A stretch of 64,000 nt of DNA from Eunapius fragilis (taxonomy: Eukaryota; Porifera; Demospongiae; Spongillida; Spongillidae). The DNA is taken from assembly GCA_963681505.1 (NCBI GenBank), contig OY811990.1, positions 113,767 to 177,766 of the forward strand, read 5' to 3'. Below are positions 11,395-23,104 of the stretch, one piece after another; position 1 is the stretch's first letter, and every line of letters starts with the position of its first letter. A program made the position numbers and the translations under genes. Below the pieces are notes generated by a model. The model did no database searches, had not been told where the DNA came from, and worked only from the letters and a program-made list of their open reading frames with translations.

Positions 11395-13612
11395 GTACAA
11401 TGTCTTGAACCTTTACAATATGATGATAGATCTATCGTGTGCTGTACTGAGGTACTTGCCACCTTTTGTCGGCCACACTTTTCATATGCAGAATCCCTGT
11501 TATTGCCAACGAATTCGTCATCCCTAGTCCTTTTTTGATGACAACGACATATACTACTTTGTCGTTTAGAGTGAATTTTTAATTACTTCATCACGCTTAC
11601 AGTTACCATTCAGCCTCATAATTAGATAAGCGCCATTTAAACATATCGGATAGATAACTATCATTGCGTATCAGAGTGGGTGTGTCACACGAAGCGGTCT
11701 AATTAATTATAATAAGCAAGGCTTTTATTGACATCTTCCAGTCGCGTTTTTGAATCAATTAAGGTATATGCGCGGTAGAGATTCTTAGGATGCGTAATGC
11801 CACTTCATCATATTATAATCAGAATGATTTTGGTCAACCTGAGTTTGATAATAAAAGACAAGATGTCGGCCTATGTATGACCATTTCTGGATATGTCGAA
11901 TAAAGGAAACATGGCAATCTGTTATATATTTTGCATAAGAATAACATTTTATAGCATGCAAAAGCGCTAGAGAAAGACCTTATCTATTAGAGACGCACAG
12001 ACATGCATAGTTGGATGTGTAATCGAGACCGTGATAGCTACGTGGGCTTTTGCTTCTGTCTTTCAATATTTATGTTTATTCGGCACAAATTAAATTTTCT
12101 TCCGCTCTTGCATGTCTGACGGCATCATGAATGAAGAGTATACGATAGTCCTGAATATACTGTATATAAAAAAAAAACAAATGACAATAGAGATATAACA
12201 TCTATGAAATGTGCATGTCTCGAATACAAGTATACTGTAAATAGCATAACGAAAAGCACGATATGGGGTAAATTATAGTCCTAAACAAATGGCAATAAAG
12301 ACAAAACAACTTCGAAAAGTGTACATGACTACATGTTTCCCCTCTCACATGTACACATTTAATCTCGCAAAAATTCATCTTGCATCTTTAATTTATTATA
12401 ACCACAATGGTAATGGCCTAAAACGCATTATAGAAGTTACTCCCCCGCTTCATCACACAAAGAGGAGCTGCCATCAGTAAGAAATATTTTTGAAGCGTGA
12501 CGACAATCGTATATTGTGGCCAATTGCGGTAAAAATATAACCTCGTCATATAAGTCACAAAGCCAAGTGATCTATTTTATATTCCTAAGCCTGAAGCATA
12601 TCTACATATTTTCGAAGACACCTTTACATTCACAGGGCTTATCCAATATGTTCCGCGCGCTACATCGAACGTGCTGCTAAGGAAGGTATATAAAAGCACT
12701 GTACGTTTCAAGTATACATTTGAACGGTATAGTAAATAGAACGCTAAAAACTTTTCCCCCTGTAAATCCGGGTGTAAATTTGTAACCCCGGGTGGAAAAT
12801 AGGCATTACCCGTCAGCCTGCATAAAGTAATAACCGCTAAAAAAAAAAGTTTGCCTTTCGGCTTTCAAGGGATCTAGTTACAATGAATGAATGCTACTGA
12901 CACGTAGTACACGTCGTTTTAGGATTGGGCCGAGATAGCTATTTAAGCCATCGTTTTGGTACTTGTAAAACAAGCCGTGCTAGTGGACCTATCCATTTCG
13001 TTTCGCGCGGTACGACGAACGTACTAAGGAACGTTTATAGCTACATGCGCACGTGAACAGCAAATAGTTGTTTTAATGATTACTAGGTTTACTTCTCTCC
13101 AAAGCTAAGCTAAGGCTAAAATTTTCGGCGGTCAGCTATGGATCTTTGTTGGATGACAGAGGACTGTGAACCTTTGCGAATGAACACAATGAAGTATATT
13201 CATACACCCGAAGTGACAATTCAGCCCAAGAATAAAATCTATAATACATGCGTCAGTGCCCAGCAAAATCACCCTTCTGGGTAGTTTTTCAAGTTTTTTC
13301 ATTTTCATTTTCTTAGAGTCATAATTATAAACCATTTTCACAAAGTTTCATACAGTTTTTATAATGCTCTAGAAGGAATATGTTATTTTAATAAGTCTGT
13401 ATCTCTTACTCGATAACGCTAGAACCACTCAACTATGCAATGACGTTTCGAGCCAATGGTATGTCTGTTTGAGATAGCAAAAATGCAATATGCCTCATAA
13501 TGGTACATGTATAGTGAAATCTCCACTCAAAACCATGCAGGTCTATCTAGAGGAAGTTAATCAGCCCCAAAATAGACTACGTATCTCGTGGATGCGATGT
13601 TAAATTGGCTCT
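11395..13612. other. Intergenic, no gene recognised
   Basis: AT-rich sequence with no domain-bearing frame on either strand. The phrase AAAACAAGCCGTGCTAGTG near 12967 also occurs near 1607. The frame at 13132-13341 (minus) is short and lysine-rich, with no recognisable family. Confidence 0.45.
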
Positions 13613-13768
13613 GGGGCTGTTCATAAATTACGACACGCTGAAGGGGGGGAGGCGTTGTGTCGATGTATACATTAAGCATACATGAGTATGGGATGATGTG
13701 TGACGAGGGGTGGGGGGGGGGGGGGGGGGGGTCCATAATATAGCGTGACGTAATTTATGAACGGCCCC
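13613..13768. mobile_element. 156-bp MITE with GGGGCTGTTCATAAATTACG ends (left arm)
   Basis: The left end is GGGGCTGTTCATAAATTACG and the right end is the complement of GGGGCCGTTCATAAATTACG. A run of about 20 G lies near 13710. Target duplication is not clear. Similar foldback ends occur widely in invertebrate MITEs, but no superfamily is assigned. Confidence 0.75.
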
Positions 13769-14274
13769 TCAGTTTCTTTGGATGTCATTACCGCGCCAAT
13801 CTATTGATTTGTGGTTCCCGGCAGCATACTGAGATGTAGTCATGTGTTATGGCCAAGAACCAACGCAAAATGGTTCACATTTGTGTTATCGTTCAATTAA
13901 GGCTTGAAACCTGTTAGTTTGGAAAAACCGGCTGTAATAGGTTATTAAAATTAAAAAAAAAAAAACCCTAGGGGATAGTAAATTAACCGGTCGGTTGTTC
14001 TTTTTTTCATAACTGGTTAACAACCTGTTATTTCCGGTTTAACAATTAATTATCGTTTATTTATGCATAATTCGATGGGACCAAAAGCTAAAGTAGCACA
14101 ATATCGGATTTTGCCACAAGGCAAAAAGGGTGGTCCACGACGTCAGTACCCCTAAGCATGTTGCGGATCCCGTCGCGTACAAAGACATCTACTTGTTGAT
14201 ATTTGCGAATACTGCCAATTGCAAGTGCTGACAAGTTATAGTTATAACGTAACTTCTTTAATTGAAGCACTTCA

Positions 14275-14405
14275 ATTACCGTCACGAGCAGACGCCCGCT
14301 TTTGTTCAGGATCAGCAATGTACCGAACGCGCGAGGATTCTAACTCGTCGTCTCGACTTCGGAGGTATTCCTCTCGTCGGTTAGCTCTCCTCTTTTGTTG
14401 ACGTG
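14275..14405 (-). pseudogene. Arginine-rich repeat-protein fragment, probably transposon-derived (left arm)
   Basis: Read on the minus strand, one frame gives RRANRREEYLRSRDDELESS and then YIADPEQKRASARD. Arg/Glu-rich repeats of this kind are common in multi-copy sponge and cnidarian proteins linked to large transposons. The fragment is about 40 codons long with no flanking continuation, so the assignment is tentative. Confidence 0.3.
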
Positions 14406-15746
14406 AAGGTATTTTGAAAAAACAACATCGCTAGCCAAGAATGTGAACAAAACTGCGATCAAATATATCCCACCTGTTTATATCACTGTTAATGTCGCCA
14501 TGGGAACGTTTACTCCATATTACGTAATGATGGCGTATATCAGCTTCATGCGATACCCGAGTCCTTCCAGGAGATTTAGTATAAATTGCGCTCTTTAAAA
14601 CCATTCCTATACTGAGTTGAGAAGACGACGACGACGGAGAAGAATTGGCCTGCGGACGAGAACCAACACGAGTATTTTTGTTCTCTTAAGGTGAACAGTT
14701 ATAACACTGGAACAAAACATTTAAATGACCGTCTTTGCCTTCTGGTTCGATAGCAGCAAACAGCTACACTATATATCCGTTTCTTGGTACGCGAGTTATA
14801 CGCGGGTAGTGTTTTTTTTTTTTTTTTAATGATTTCACGACCGTGTATAGAAACTACTACCGTAGTTCCTGATAATTAAAAAGGAAAAGCATCCCTCTAT
14901 ATACATGGAATACTGTATGATAGGCAACTGAAATTATAAGTTTGTATTTGACAGAAAAACAACCTACAATCTATCTATGCTGTAAATCATATCACATACT
15001 TGAAGAAGGCACAAAAGGAATAAAAACACATGCATTATCAATTTCTGGTATGGTTATGTCACGCAAAAATTGATCCGGGTAAAAAGTGATCCGGCCGGAT
15101 CATTTTTTACTGCAATAATTGATCCGGCCGGATCACTTTCGGTTGCAAAAAGTGATCCGTCTCTGCAAAAAGTGATCCGGGTACAAATTCTCGTCAATAC
15201 CAGTTTGTTTTGATGATCTTAGCAATGCTCTAAAGGGCCGGGCTCCATTCCACCTGTTGTTGTTCACTTCTCTATATAGGGAGACAATCCATTACGTATC
15301 GATCCTGACGGAAAACGGCATGCATGCATCCTTTTCAGTTCTGCCAATACATGAACACGAGACAGGTCCATTAGCATGCGTTGCCCGCGGATCACCTTTT
15401 GCTGCCAAAACTGATCCGGACCTGGTAATTTACGTATGCATGTATATGTATAAGGTACGCCCGGATACCTTTGTGCAGCCAAAACTGACCAGGGTAGTAT
15501 AGTAGTATACATGCATATGCAAAAGTTATGCATGAGGTACGCCGGGATCAACAACATAATGACAATAAAGGGAACTTCATCAAAACATTTTAATGTGACT
15601 CGCAAGTCATATACCGAATTTAGCTTAATTAGATTGGTTATTTTAACGTGGTTGTTTTACGTGAGAATGGATGAATTGAACGGCGCGGCTAGTCTGAATG
15701 AATCAAGTTTGATCGACGACACCTTTCTCGGTATCTAACAGAGCAT

Positions 15747-16010
15747 AAGTATCCTAGTCAGTCTAGTGAATTACAGAAGCGAGTGATCAGAAATAAAGCT
15801 AGAAGGTTTTTCGTCCATGATGGAGTAATGTACTTGAAGAAGACTGCGAAAGGAAAGGTCTGTACATGTGTATGCATGCTTATCCAATACATACTAGCAA
15901 TTATATTGCATTACATAATGCACAGATTACTGAGGTGCGATGTGTCAGGACAACTTCAAATTCTTGCAGCCTGCCATATTGACCCCTCTGCGGGACACGT
16001 GTATTAATTG
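15747..16010 (+). pseudogene. Integrase H2C2 zinc-finger portion of the Ginger-like element (left arm)
   Basis: A frame beginning near 15737 reads TEHKYPSQSSELQKRVIRN and then ARRFFVHDGVMYLKKTAKGK. After a likely intron (donor GTCTGT at about 15860, acceptor CACAG at about 15924) it continues DVSGQLQILAACHIDPSAGH. The paired histidines and the CHIDPSAGH phrase are typical of the integrase zinc-binding domain. The cysteine half of the finger and the D,D,E core that should follow are not found. Confidence 0.65.
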
Positions 16011-16029
16011 CACCTTGTTTCTTATGATT

Positions 16030-16590
16030 TTACAGTCAAATAGTCTTGATGAGTGTTCTAACCAGGATGAGTACTTAGACACTTATGTTTATGCATACAA
16101 CACTTCTGTTCATGATTCGACAACCTTTTCTCCATTTGAAGTAATGCTTGGTCGAAAAGCAATTCTTCCTATTGATATCAACATTGATGAAAAGGAACCA
16201 GATATGATGTTAATGAACCAAGAAGAGCCAGCAATTGCTGAATTTATTGATGTTATGAGTGAGCAGTGTCTAAAAGTTCTTGAGTTTGTGAAGCAAAGTA
16301 TACAGCAAGCTCAGATAAAACAGAAGCAGGCATATGATAAGAAGCATGCAAGTAAGCATTCATTTGAAGTTGGATACTTCAGGAGAGGAAAGCGAGCTGG
16401 ACACACCTTTTGTAGGCCCGTACATTATTGTCATGTGTCATGGCAAGGGGCTATATTGTCTTCAATTAGCCAGCAATGCTGCTGAATTTGTTTAAAGGGT
16501 TTGTGGAGCATACTTGAAACCATATCAAAAGCCAAAAGAAGAAGCTATAGAGAAAAATATGGAAGAAAAAACAGATGAGCAAAATGATGA
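16030..16590 (+). pseudogene. Integrase late core and GPY/F module of the Ginger-like element (left arm)
   Basis: The frame at 15940-16485 includes YAYNTSVHDSTTFSPFEVML and GRKAILP, the classic end of a Gypsy-type integrase core, followed by an alpha-helical stretch rich in Gln and Lys. A frameshift near 16390 moves the GPY/F module (LDTPFVGPYIIV, about 16395-16430) into another frame. An Asp/Glu/Lys-rich tail follows. The upstream catalytic core is deleted. Confidence 0.75.
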
Positions 16591-17349
16591 ACAACCATTA
16601 ATGATAATTATGAAAATGTACATTTCGAAGTGTGTAGTAAACAAATCAACTGTACACACTTGCGTCATTTGTGACGATCAGGAGCCCATGCATTGCACTG
16701 CAGGGGAGAAGAAGATGATGACGGATTTGACGTAATACATGCATATGTTAAAGATCTTTTCAATTCTGCAGGACATATAATTACATTTAAAGCAATGAGA
16801 ATATACTCTAAGCAAAGATATTGATGTTGTTCTGTGGGTAGACTACCATTCATACTATGGAGAAGCGCCACTATAAGAGAGATGTATGGAGGAGATTTAT
16901 TAATTGAATGAAGGTCCAAATAATGAGTTTGACCTTTTTAAAAGAAAATTCATCTCTTACCAGGATGATGCATTGAGAATGGTGAGATCAATTGATCTAT
17001 TCAATTTTTGGATCAGGGAAAGCAATGTCTCAGTGCAGTCACTTCAGGCACATGAGAACACATACTACCTATGTCACCATTTAATCTGGATGACTATTGC
17101 CAGTGGGTCCTAGATGCAAAAAAATTAGCCTGCCACTCAGAATACTCTACAACGTTTCAGAGAACAGCATCTAGATCAAACTGCCACCACTTCATGTTTG
17201 GAAATTGTGATAGTGGTAGAAATGGAAAATATAAGCTGGTATGTAATGATTGGCAAGAGGAGAGATGTCATATGTTAGGAATCAAATTTGTTGTTGGCAA
17301 ACATTGTCATCATAGTGACCCATCCATTATGAAGGCCTCACAAGCTCCA
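16591..17349 (+). other. Unassigned internal part of the Ginger-like element (left arm)
   Basis: Short frames (16514-16735, 16904-17113, 17071-17358) overlap or follow one another and contain several Cys/His pairs such as CNDWQEERCH and KHCHH. They probably derive from one broken protein of the element. No family is recognised. Confidence 0.35.
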
Positions 17350-17767
17350 GCATTGTAACTGAATGAATCAAGGATGATGGAAATTGTTTTTTTTTTTTTC
17401 TCGGTCAATTGCCCTGGCTGTAACTGGATCCCAACAGGATCACCAAGAATTCCACCTCCTTATTACATCCTACATGATACATAATGCATCATCTCCCAAG
17501 CTGGCGTGCATTTTGGCCCAAAATGAGTCAACAGAACAATACATGAAACGTACAAATATGCAATTGCTCGGCACATGGGCCACAGAATTTGAAATAATTG
17601 CAGCAACATCTTTACTCAGAACAACAATATATGTTTTTGCACCTGTAGGAGCAACCTACAAATGGCTAAAGCATTCACCTGTAAAGTTTAATAATGACAA
17701 ACATCAGAACGAGTCCATTTTTGTTACCAATATTAGCAATCACTTTGAAACTGTTAAGAAGCTATAA
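17350..17767 (+). pseudogene. OTU-like cysteine protease remnant of the Ginger-like element (left arm)
   Basis: The nucleophile motif DDGNC is readable at about 17373-17387. It is separated by a run of 13 T from RSIALAVTGSQQDH, which lies in another frame, so the T run has probably expanded and broken the gene. Downstream the frame is open to 17767 and includes IYVFAPVG and NHFETV, the expected position of the catalytic histidine. OTU proteases cleave ubiquitin or related chains. The motif order supports the family, but the role in the transposon is inferred. The same T-run break is present in the right arm. Confidence 0.65.
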
Positions 17768-18752
17768 TAAATTTATCACCCATAGGCCTATATCAGTGAC
17801 TGAGATATTATTTTACAGCAAATTAAACTGTTTGGATATAAACACATTGATGAAATATATACGTCTGAAGGGTATACATGCATAATTATATGGGGAATCA
17901 TATCCCTTTGTAGTCAAAAAGATTAATAACCGTAAAACGTGTATATAATTACGGCTGGAGGAACCATACTTATATGTGACCCACGTAGGTACACGTGTGT
18001 ATATGGACAAAATTATTATGCTTTGGTAGCATTCATATTTGTATGCTTACCGAAGTGGGGTCTGGAAACAAGGTTACAGACTACAGCAGTATTTCTAAAT
18101 GTAGAATGCAGATTATCCACTACACATCGAATCAGTAAAGTGATCCGCGGCGTTATGCAAACATACATATATTATCCGGATCAGTTTTGGCTGCAAAAAA
18201 TGATCCACTTACATGCATTTTATACGTATACTATCCCCGGATAAATTTTTCCGGGAAAAAGGTGATCCGGGCGTACCTTCCATGTTCACTTTCATACGGG
18301 ATCAGTTTTGGCTGCAAAAAGTGATCCGGGCGTACCTTATACATACATGCATACGTAAATTACCAGGTCCGGATCAGTTATGGCAGCAAAAGGTGATCCG
18401 CGGGCAACGCATGCTAATGGACCTGTCTCGTGTTCATGTATTGGCAGAACTGCATGAAAAGGATGTTTTTTCATCATGCATGCATGCCGTTTTCCGTCAG
18501 GATCGATACGTAATGGATTGTCTCTCTATATAGAGAAGTGAACAACAACAGGTGGAATGGAGCCCGGCCCTTTAGAGCATTGCTAAGATCATCAAAACAA
18601 ACTGGTATTGACGAGAATTTGTACCCGGATCACTTTTTGCAGAGGCGGATCACTTTTTGCAACCAAAAGTGATCCGGCCGGATCAATTATTGCAGTAAAA
18701 AATGATCCGGCCGGATCACTTTTTACCCGGATCAATTATTGCGTGACAGTTA

Positions 18753-19066
18753 TCCTAAAACAAATTGGCACAAAAGATTAGAACATGCAGCTGGCAAGGT
18801 CATATAATTAGACATACAAATGGCAAGCATCAGAGCAACGATGCTAAGTGCTCTGAGCTTGGTTGGAGTTGTCTTCCCTTAGCAGTTGAGACTAATGGTA
18901 ATTGGGGGAAGGAGGCGGTCAATACATTTGCGCTACTGGCCCGCCGAATAGCCATGCATTTAGGGTATGCGAGGAGCAAGGTCACCCATACCTATACAGC
19001 AAGATGAACCTCACCTTGAAAAGGTCCATTGCTCGAGCTATCCTAGTTAGGGGTCTTGGTGTGTGA
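18753..19066 (+). pseudogene. 3' end of a non-LTR retrotransposon reverse transcriptase (left arm)
   Basis: The frame 18765-19007 includes CSELGWSCLPLAVETNGNWG and KEAVNTFALLA, which resembles the conserved C-terminal block of multi-copy non-LTR retrotransposon proteins in cnidarians, sponges and fish. After a frameshift near 18998 it continues NLTLKRSIARAILVRG to a stop near 19066. The upstream part is absent: the Ginger-like element abuts it. The receptor gene starts 127 bases downstream. Confidence 0.6.
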
Positions 19067-19192
19067 ACTTTAGCTTGAACATAAATACGTGCATGCAGAT
19101 TTGTGTAATGTAGTGTAATATAATGCATATAATATAATTTTAATTTTCATCCCATTGTAATAAATATTGCTGTTAATTGTTCCAAAATAGCT

Positions 19193-20216
19193 ATGGAATC
19201 TAATGAAACAAATTCAAGCTCACTAGACATATTTCTGATTGGTGTAAGCATTACTCACCTCATATTGGTTTGGATACCATCTGTAATACTTGGAACAGCT
19301 GCAATTATTTTCATCTCTAAGCTCATGAAAGTGAAACGGAGATTACAGATAAATTCTACACTACTGTTGTACATTGTGATGATTTCTCTCAGTATTTCTG
19401 GTCCTTCGACTTATGGGATTTTCTGGGATGTCAGTCTGATCATTGGTGCCCCTCATATATGCAAGTACTATCCATCAGGTTCAGCTGGTACCCTAGCATT
19501 CATCATATTTCATACACTGCTGTCCAGTGTTATTGGACTGACATCAGTCATTCAATTTATGATACTGAAATATGGGAAGCGAATTACACTGAAAGCAACT
19601 ATTTTAGCACTTATAGTTGTCACTGCAGTTAGTGTGATAATTCCTTGTGCTGTTATTTTTAACGAATATGAATATATTGAAATACGGGGAGGTCATTGTA
19701 TGTCAGATCCAAACACAACTCAACTCCACCTAGCCATTCTGCTCATCTTTGGGTATCTTCCCTCGCTTGTTATCACTATAGCTGCTACTCTCATCACTCA
19801 CTTTAAGCTGAAGCGGAGTATTGTTGAAAAGAAAAAATCCGCAATAGTACGATCTGTACTAGCAATTAATATATTCAATATAGTACAATTCAACATATCA
19901 GAGCCGCAGCTGTAATTTTATTTTACATTGGTGTGTCAGTGTCACCCAAAGATGATTTAACAATATTCAAGCTACTTACAGTGGTTGGTCGATATATTGC
20001 TGATTTCAGTTATCCTGTTACGATCAGCTCAATTTTATTGGTGCATACAAGTATTCGTTCTATGTTATTTGGGTGCCTATGTAGCATGAAAAACAAGAGA
20101 AAACAATTACATATGCAGCTCTCAAAGTCATCAGGCCTGACTGTAACTTCACTGACTGAACAGGAACCAAGATTGCATGAAACTGTTGTTCCTGATTTGT
20201 GCAAAGTTGCTAATTG
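19193..20216 (+). pseudogene. 7TM receptor gene, left-arm copy, broken by a 1-base deletion
   Basis: The sequence is nearly identical to the intact gene at 23105-24094 but lacks one T at about 19897 (CATATCAG against CATATTCAG). The frame therefore stops at 19915 after 240 residues, within transmembrane segment 6. The rest of the receptor is still readable in the next frame from 19933 (SPKDDLTIFKLL and on through TM7). The 3' end also differs from the right arm by one A, which gives a longer tail ending CKVAN. Either this copy is a pseudogene or allele, or the missing base is a sequencing error. The start follows an AATAG that could be a splice acceptor. Confidence 0.85.
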
Positions 20217-21023
20217 ATACATGTCAGCATTACACGAGTCTTTTATTATTAAAAATGAATCATACACTTGAGAACAATGATTTGTATTTTTTATGTTTTG
20301 GACATATTTTTTCATGAAATTAAAACTGGCCGGATGCATTGAATAATATGGTTAATAATAGTTTATCACCTTAATGGATAAGGATCACTTTGTAAGCACA
20401 TAATTGAGGGGGAACAGAATTACAGCTATGACTATAGACCGATAAAACAATTTTATATTATGGTCACGAAGGCCCAAATTGAATGTGCTCTGGTTTGGAA
20501 CAGGCTAGCATGCACCTATATTTAGCATACTGTAAGACATGGATTGTAACATACTGGTAAACATAGGTATATTTCATTTTTCTATCTTGTTCGTGTGCTT
20601 TATACACAACCAATGTCTTTGAATTCTATATACCATCAACTTTCTGGTATAGAGAGTGCTTTATTTCAGGTGGTCTTTTCTTCATAAAATGATACATAGA
20701 TAGAACGTCATGGCTAGTAAAAAAAAAAAACATTAGTGATGCTTGTTATTCATCATCCTCACCCTCCTAGCTGCAATGTGCAGGAACTACTTATGTAAAC
20801 ACCCGTATTCACAAAAACAGTATACACCAGCACTTACAGGAGGTGTTCGCACAAGGTTGTCAAGTGATGATTTAAGCAAAATGCATGCTCACCAGAAAAA
20901 AAAAGTAACCGGTACGTTGTAAAAAGAACCAGTTGAAGCAGTTATTAATTCCTGTGAGAACCGGTTGAAGCTGTTATTGATTCCTCGGTACCGATTAACC
21001 TTAGGTTAACTGGTTTACCGTTA
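20217..21023. other. Intergenic, no gene recognised; short tandem duplication
   Basis: No domain-bearing frame was found. A ~32-base tandem pair, AGAACCAGTTGAAGCAGTTA and AGAACCGGTTGAAGCTGTTA plus following bases, lies at about 20925-20990. The same tract is mirrored at about 22290-22355. Confidence 0.5.
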
Positions 21024-21300
21024 TGCACCTATCAATGGTAACTGCAACCCCCCCCATCCGGGACATAGGGGGATTTGACATTTATTAAATCAAATGCCCC
21101 ACTGTTGGGGACTAATAACTGGTCAAATGACCCTCCTCGACCCAGTCCCGTTACTTGTTTGATACCTTTTATAACCTACGGTTTCGTTCCTGCTATTCAA
21201 AACGAACGCGCGTTAGCCTTTGTAGGTATACAGCTGATATTGTGCCGCTATAAGAGTTGTAGTTATAATTGTACTAGTAGTTTGGTAAAGCGCATGTTCT
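21024..21300. mobile_element. Left-arm copy of the 540-bp TIR element, truncated by the gap
   Basis: It starts with TGCACCTATCAATGGTAACT after TTA (21021-21023) and runs into the N run. It matches the outer half of the element at 21718-22257. The other half must be inside the gap or absent. Confidence 0.7.
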
Positions 21301-21500
21301 NNNNNNNNNNNNNNNNNNNNNNNNNNNNNNNNNNNNNNNNNNNNNNNNNNNNNNNNNNNNNNNNNNNNNNNNNNNNNNNNNNNNNNNNNNNNNNNNNNNN
21401 NNNNNNNNNNNNNNNNNNNNNNNNNNNNNNNNNNNNNNNNNNNNNNNNNNNNNNNNNNNNNNNNNNNNNNNNNNNNNNNNNNNNNNNNNNNNNNNNNNNN
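21301..21500. other. Assembly gap, 200 N
   Basis: This is exactly 200 unknown bases at the inner end of the left arm, inside an element whose complete copy is at 21718-22257. The missing half of that element is about 260 bases, so 200 is probably a placeholder length and not a measured one. Confidence 1.
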
Positions 21501-21717
21501 TTGAGACCTTTTCAAACTTTGAGAAATATACGAGTCCAGTTTTTGACGTAGTTTATATGGACCCACTTAAGCGATTCATCCAAGTACTATATATGGTAAT
21601 ACCTGAGGAGTGATCAGAACATATGCTCGCTAGATGGAAACTTAAATACTAAACTAAGATAGGGCGTGAGTAGCCATCCACAGACTGAATTATGGCCGAA
21701 GCTGGTTGTGTCGGTAA
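21501..21717. other. Unique spacer at the palindrome centre
   Basis: This readable stretch lies between the N gap and the terminal-inverted-repeat element at 21718. I found no matching copy elsewhere in the window and no credible coding frame. Its partner, if any, would fall inside the gap. Confidence 0.6.
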
Positions 21718-22257
21718 TGCACCTATCAATGGTAACTGCAACCCCCCCCCATCCGGGACATATAGGGATTAGTGGGGGATTTGACCGGCTAATCAGATTA
21801 TTGCGGCGCATTTGACCGTACACGGGGATTTGACCTCGACCGCGAAAATGAATATTAATCGTATAACAGCTTGTGACCTCCCCCTATCGGCGTGTTTTGC
21901 AGCTCAAAACTTGTGACGACCTTGGCACATTCACGGTACGTACGCAACATCATACCTAGCCTGTACCTCACCGGATACAAGAACATGCGCTTTACCAACT
22001 ACTAGTACAATTATAACTACAACTCTTATAGCGGCACAATATCAGCTGTATACCTACAAAGGCTAACGCGCGTTCGTTTTGAATAGCAGGAACGAAACCG
22101 TAGGTTATAAAAGGTATCAAACAAGTAACGGGACTGGGTCGAGGAGGGGTCATTTGACCAGTTATTAGTCCCCAACAGTGGGGCATTTGATTTAATAAAT
22201 GTCAAATCCCCCTATGTCCCGGATGGGGGGGGGTTGCAGTTACCATTGATAGGTGCA
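21718..22257. mobile_element. 540-bp non-autonomous TIR element, possible Harbinger type
   Basis: Both ends carry an inverted repeat of about 45 bases beginning TGCACCTATCAATGGTAACT. The element is flanked on both sides by TAA (21715-21717 and 22258-22260), the 3-bp duplication typical of PIF/Harbinger elements. It spans the inner boundary of the right arm: its outer half (21980-22257) is shared with the left arm, and its inner half (21718-21979) has no visible partner because of the N gap. No coding capacity is seen. Family assignment rests only on the duplication length and sequence. Confidence 0.7.
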
Positions 22258-23104
22258 TAACGGTAAACCAGTTAACCTAAGGTTAATCGGTACCGAGGAA
22301 TCAATAACAGCTTCAACCGGTTCTCACAGGAATTAATAACTGCTTCAACTGGTTCTTTTTACAACGTACCGGTTACTTTTTTTTTCTGGTGAGCATGCAT
22401 TTTGCTTAAATCATCACTTGACAACCTTGTGCGAACACCTCCTGTAAGTGCTGGTGTATACTGTTTTTGTGAATACGGGTGTTTACATAAGTAGTTCCTG
22501 CACATTGCAGCTAGGAGGGTGAGGATGATGAATAACAAGCATCACTAATGTTTTTTTTTTTTTACTAGCCATGACGTTCTATCTATGTATCATTTTATGA
22601 AGAAAAGACCACCTGAAATAAAAGCACTCTCTATACCAGAAAGTTGATGGTATATAGAATTCAAAGACATTGGTTGTGTATAAAGCACACGAACAAGATA
22701 GAAAAATGAAATATACCTATGTTTACCAGTATGTTACAATCCATGTCTTACAGTTATGCTAAATATAGGTGCATGCTAGCCTGTTCCAAACCAGAGCACA
22801 TTCAATTTGGGCCTTCGTGACCATAATATAAAATTGTTTTTATCGGTCTATAGTCATAGCTGTAATTCTGTTCCCCCTCAATTATGTGCTTACAAAGTGA
22901 TCCTTATCCATTAAGGTGATAAACTATTATTAACCATATTATTCAATGCATCCGGCCAGTTTTTAATTTCATGAAAAAATATGTCCAAAACATAAAAAAT
23001 ACAAATCATTGTTCTCATGTGTATGATTCATTTTTAATAATAAAAGACTCGTGTAATGCTACATGTATCAATTAGCAACTTTGCACAAATCAGGAACAAC
23101 AGTT

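Larger units (their letters stand above)
15057..18748 (+). mobile_element. 3.7-kb Ginger-like DNA transposon with ~500-bp TIRs (left arm)
   Basis: Both ends read TGTCACGCAA and are flanked by the 4-bp duplication GTTA (15053-15056 and 18749-18752). The terminal inverted repeats extend roughly 480-520 bases and are packed with GATCCGG and its complement, often as the self-complementary GATCCGGCCGGATC. Inside are Gypsy-type integrase pieces (H2C2 finger, late core, GPY/F module) and an OTU-like cysteine protease remnant. Ginger elements have Gypsy-like integrases, TIRs and 4-bp duplications, and some are known to carry OTU-type proteases. The coding region has frameshifts and lacks the main catalytic core, so this copy cannot be autonomous. 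It inserted next to the 3' end of a non-LTR retrotransposon. Confidence 0.8.
1..21300 (+). repeat. Left arm of a giant inverted repeat
   Basis: The sequence from base 1 is the reverse complement of 42790 downwards, and 21300 pairs with 21980. The sum of paired coordinates is 42791 at the outer edge, 43279 over 5-11 kb, 43286-43287 over 14-19 kb and 43280 at the inner edge, so only a few indels separate the arms. The arm is cut by the start of the window and may continue upstream. It ends at a run of N, so the inner boundary is also uncertain. Pairing was read from matching open frames and from sequence spot checks, not from a full alignment. Confidence 0.97.

Noticed and set aside
15257-15502. 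Frames within the GATCCGG repeats of the Ginger-like element
   Set aside because: They lie entirely in the terminal inverted repeats and occur on both strands. No domain is present.
15060-18740. GATCCGG repeats considered as a CRISPR-like or satellite array
   Set aside because: The repeats are not regularly spaced, have no unique spacers of constant size, and are explained by the transposon's long inverted ends.
21075-21551. Frames running across the N gap
   Set aside because: These are artefacts of treating unknown bases as open sequence.
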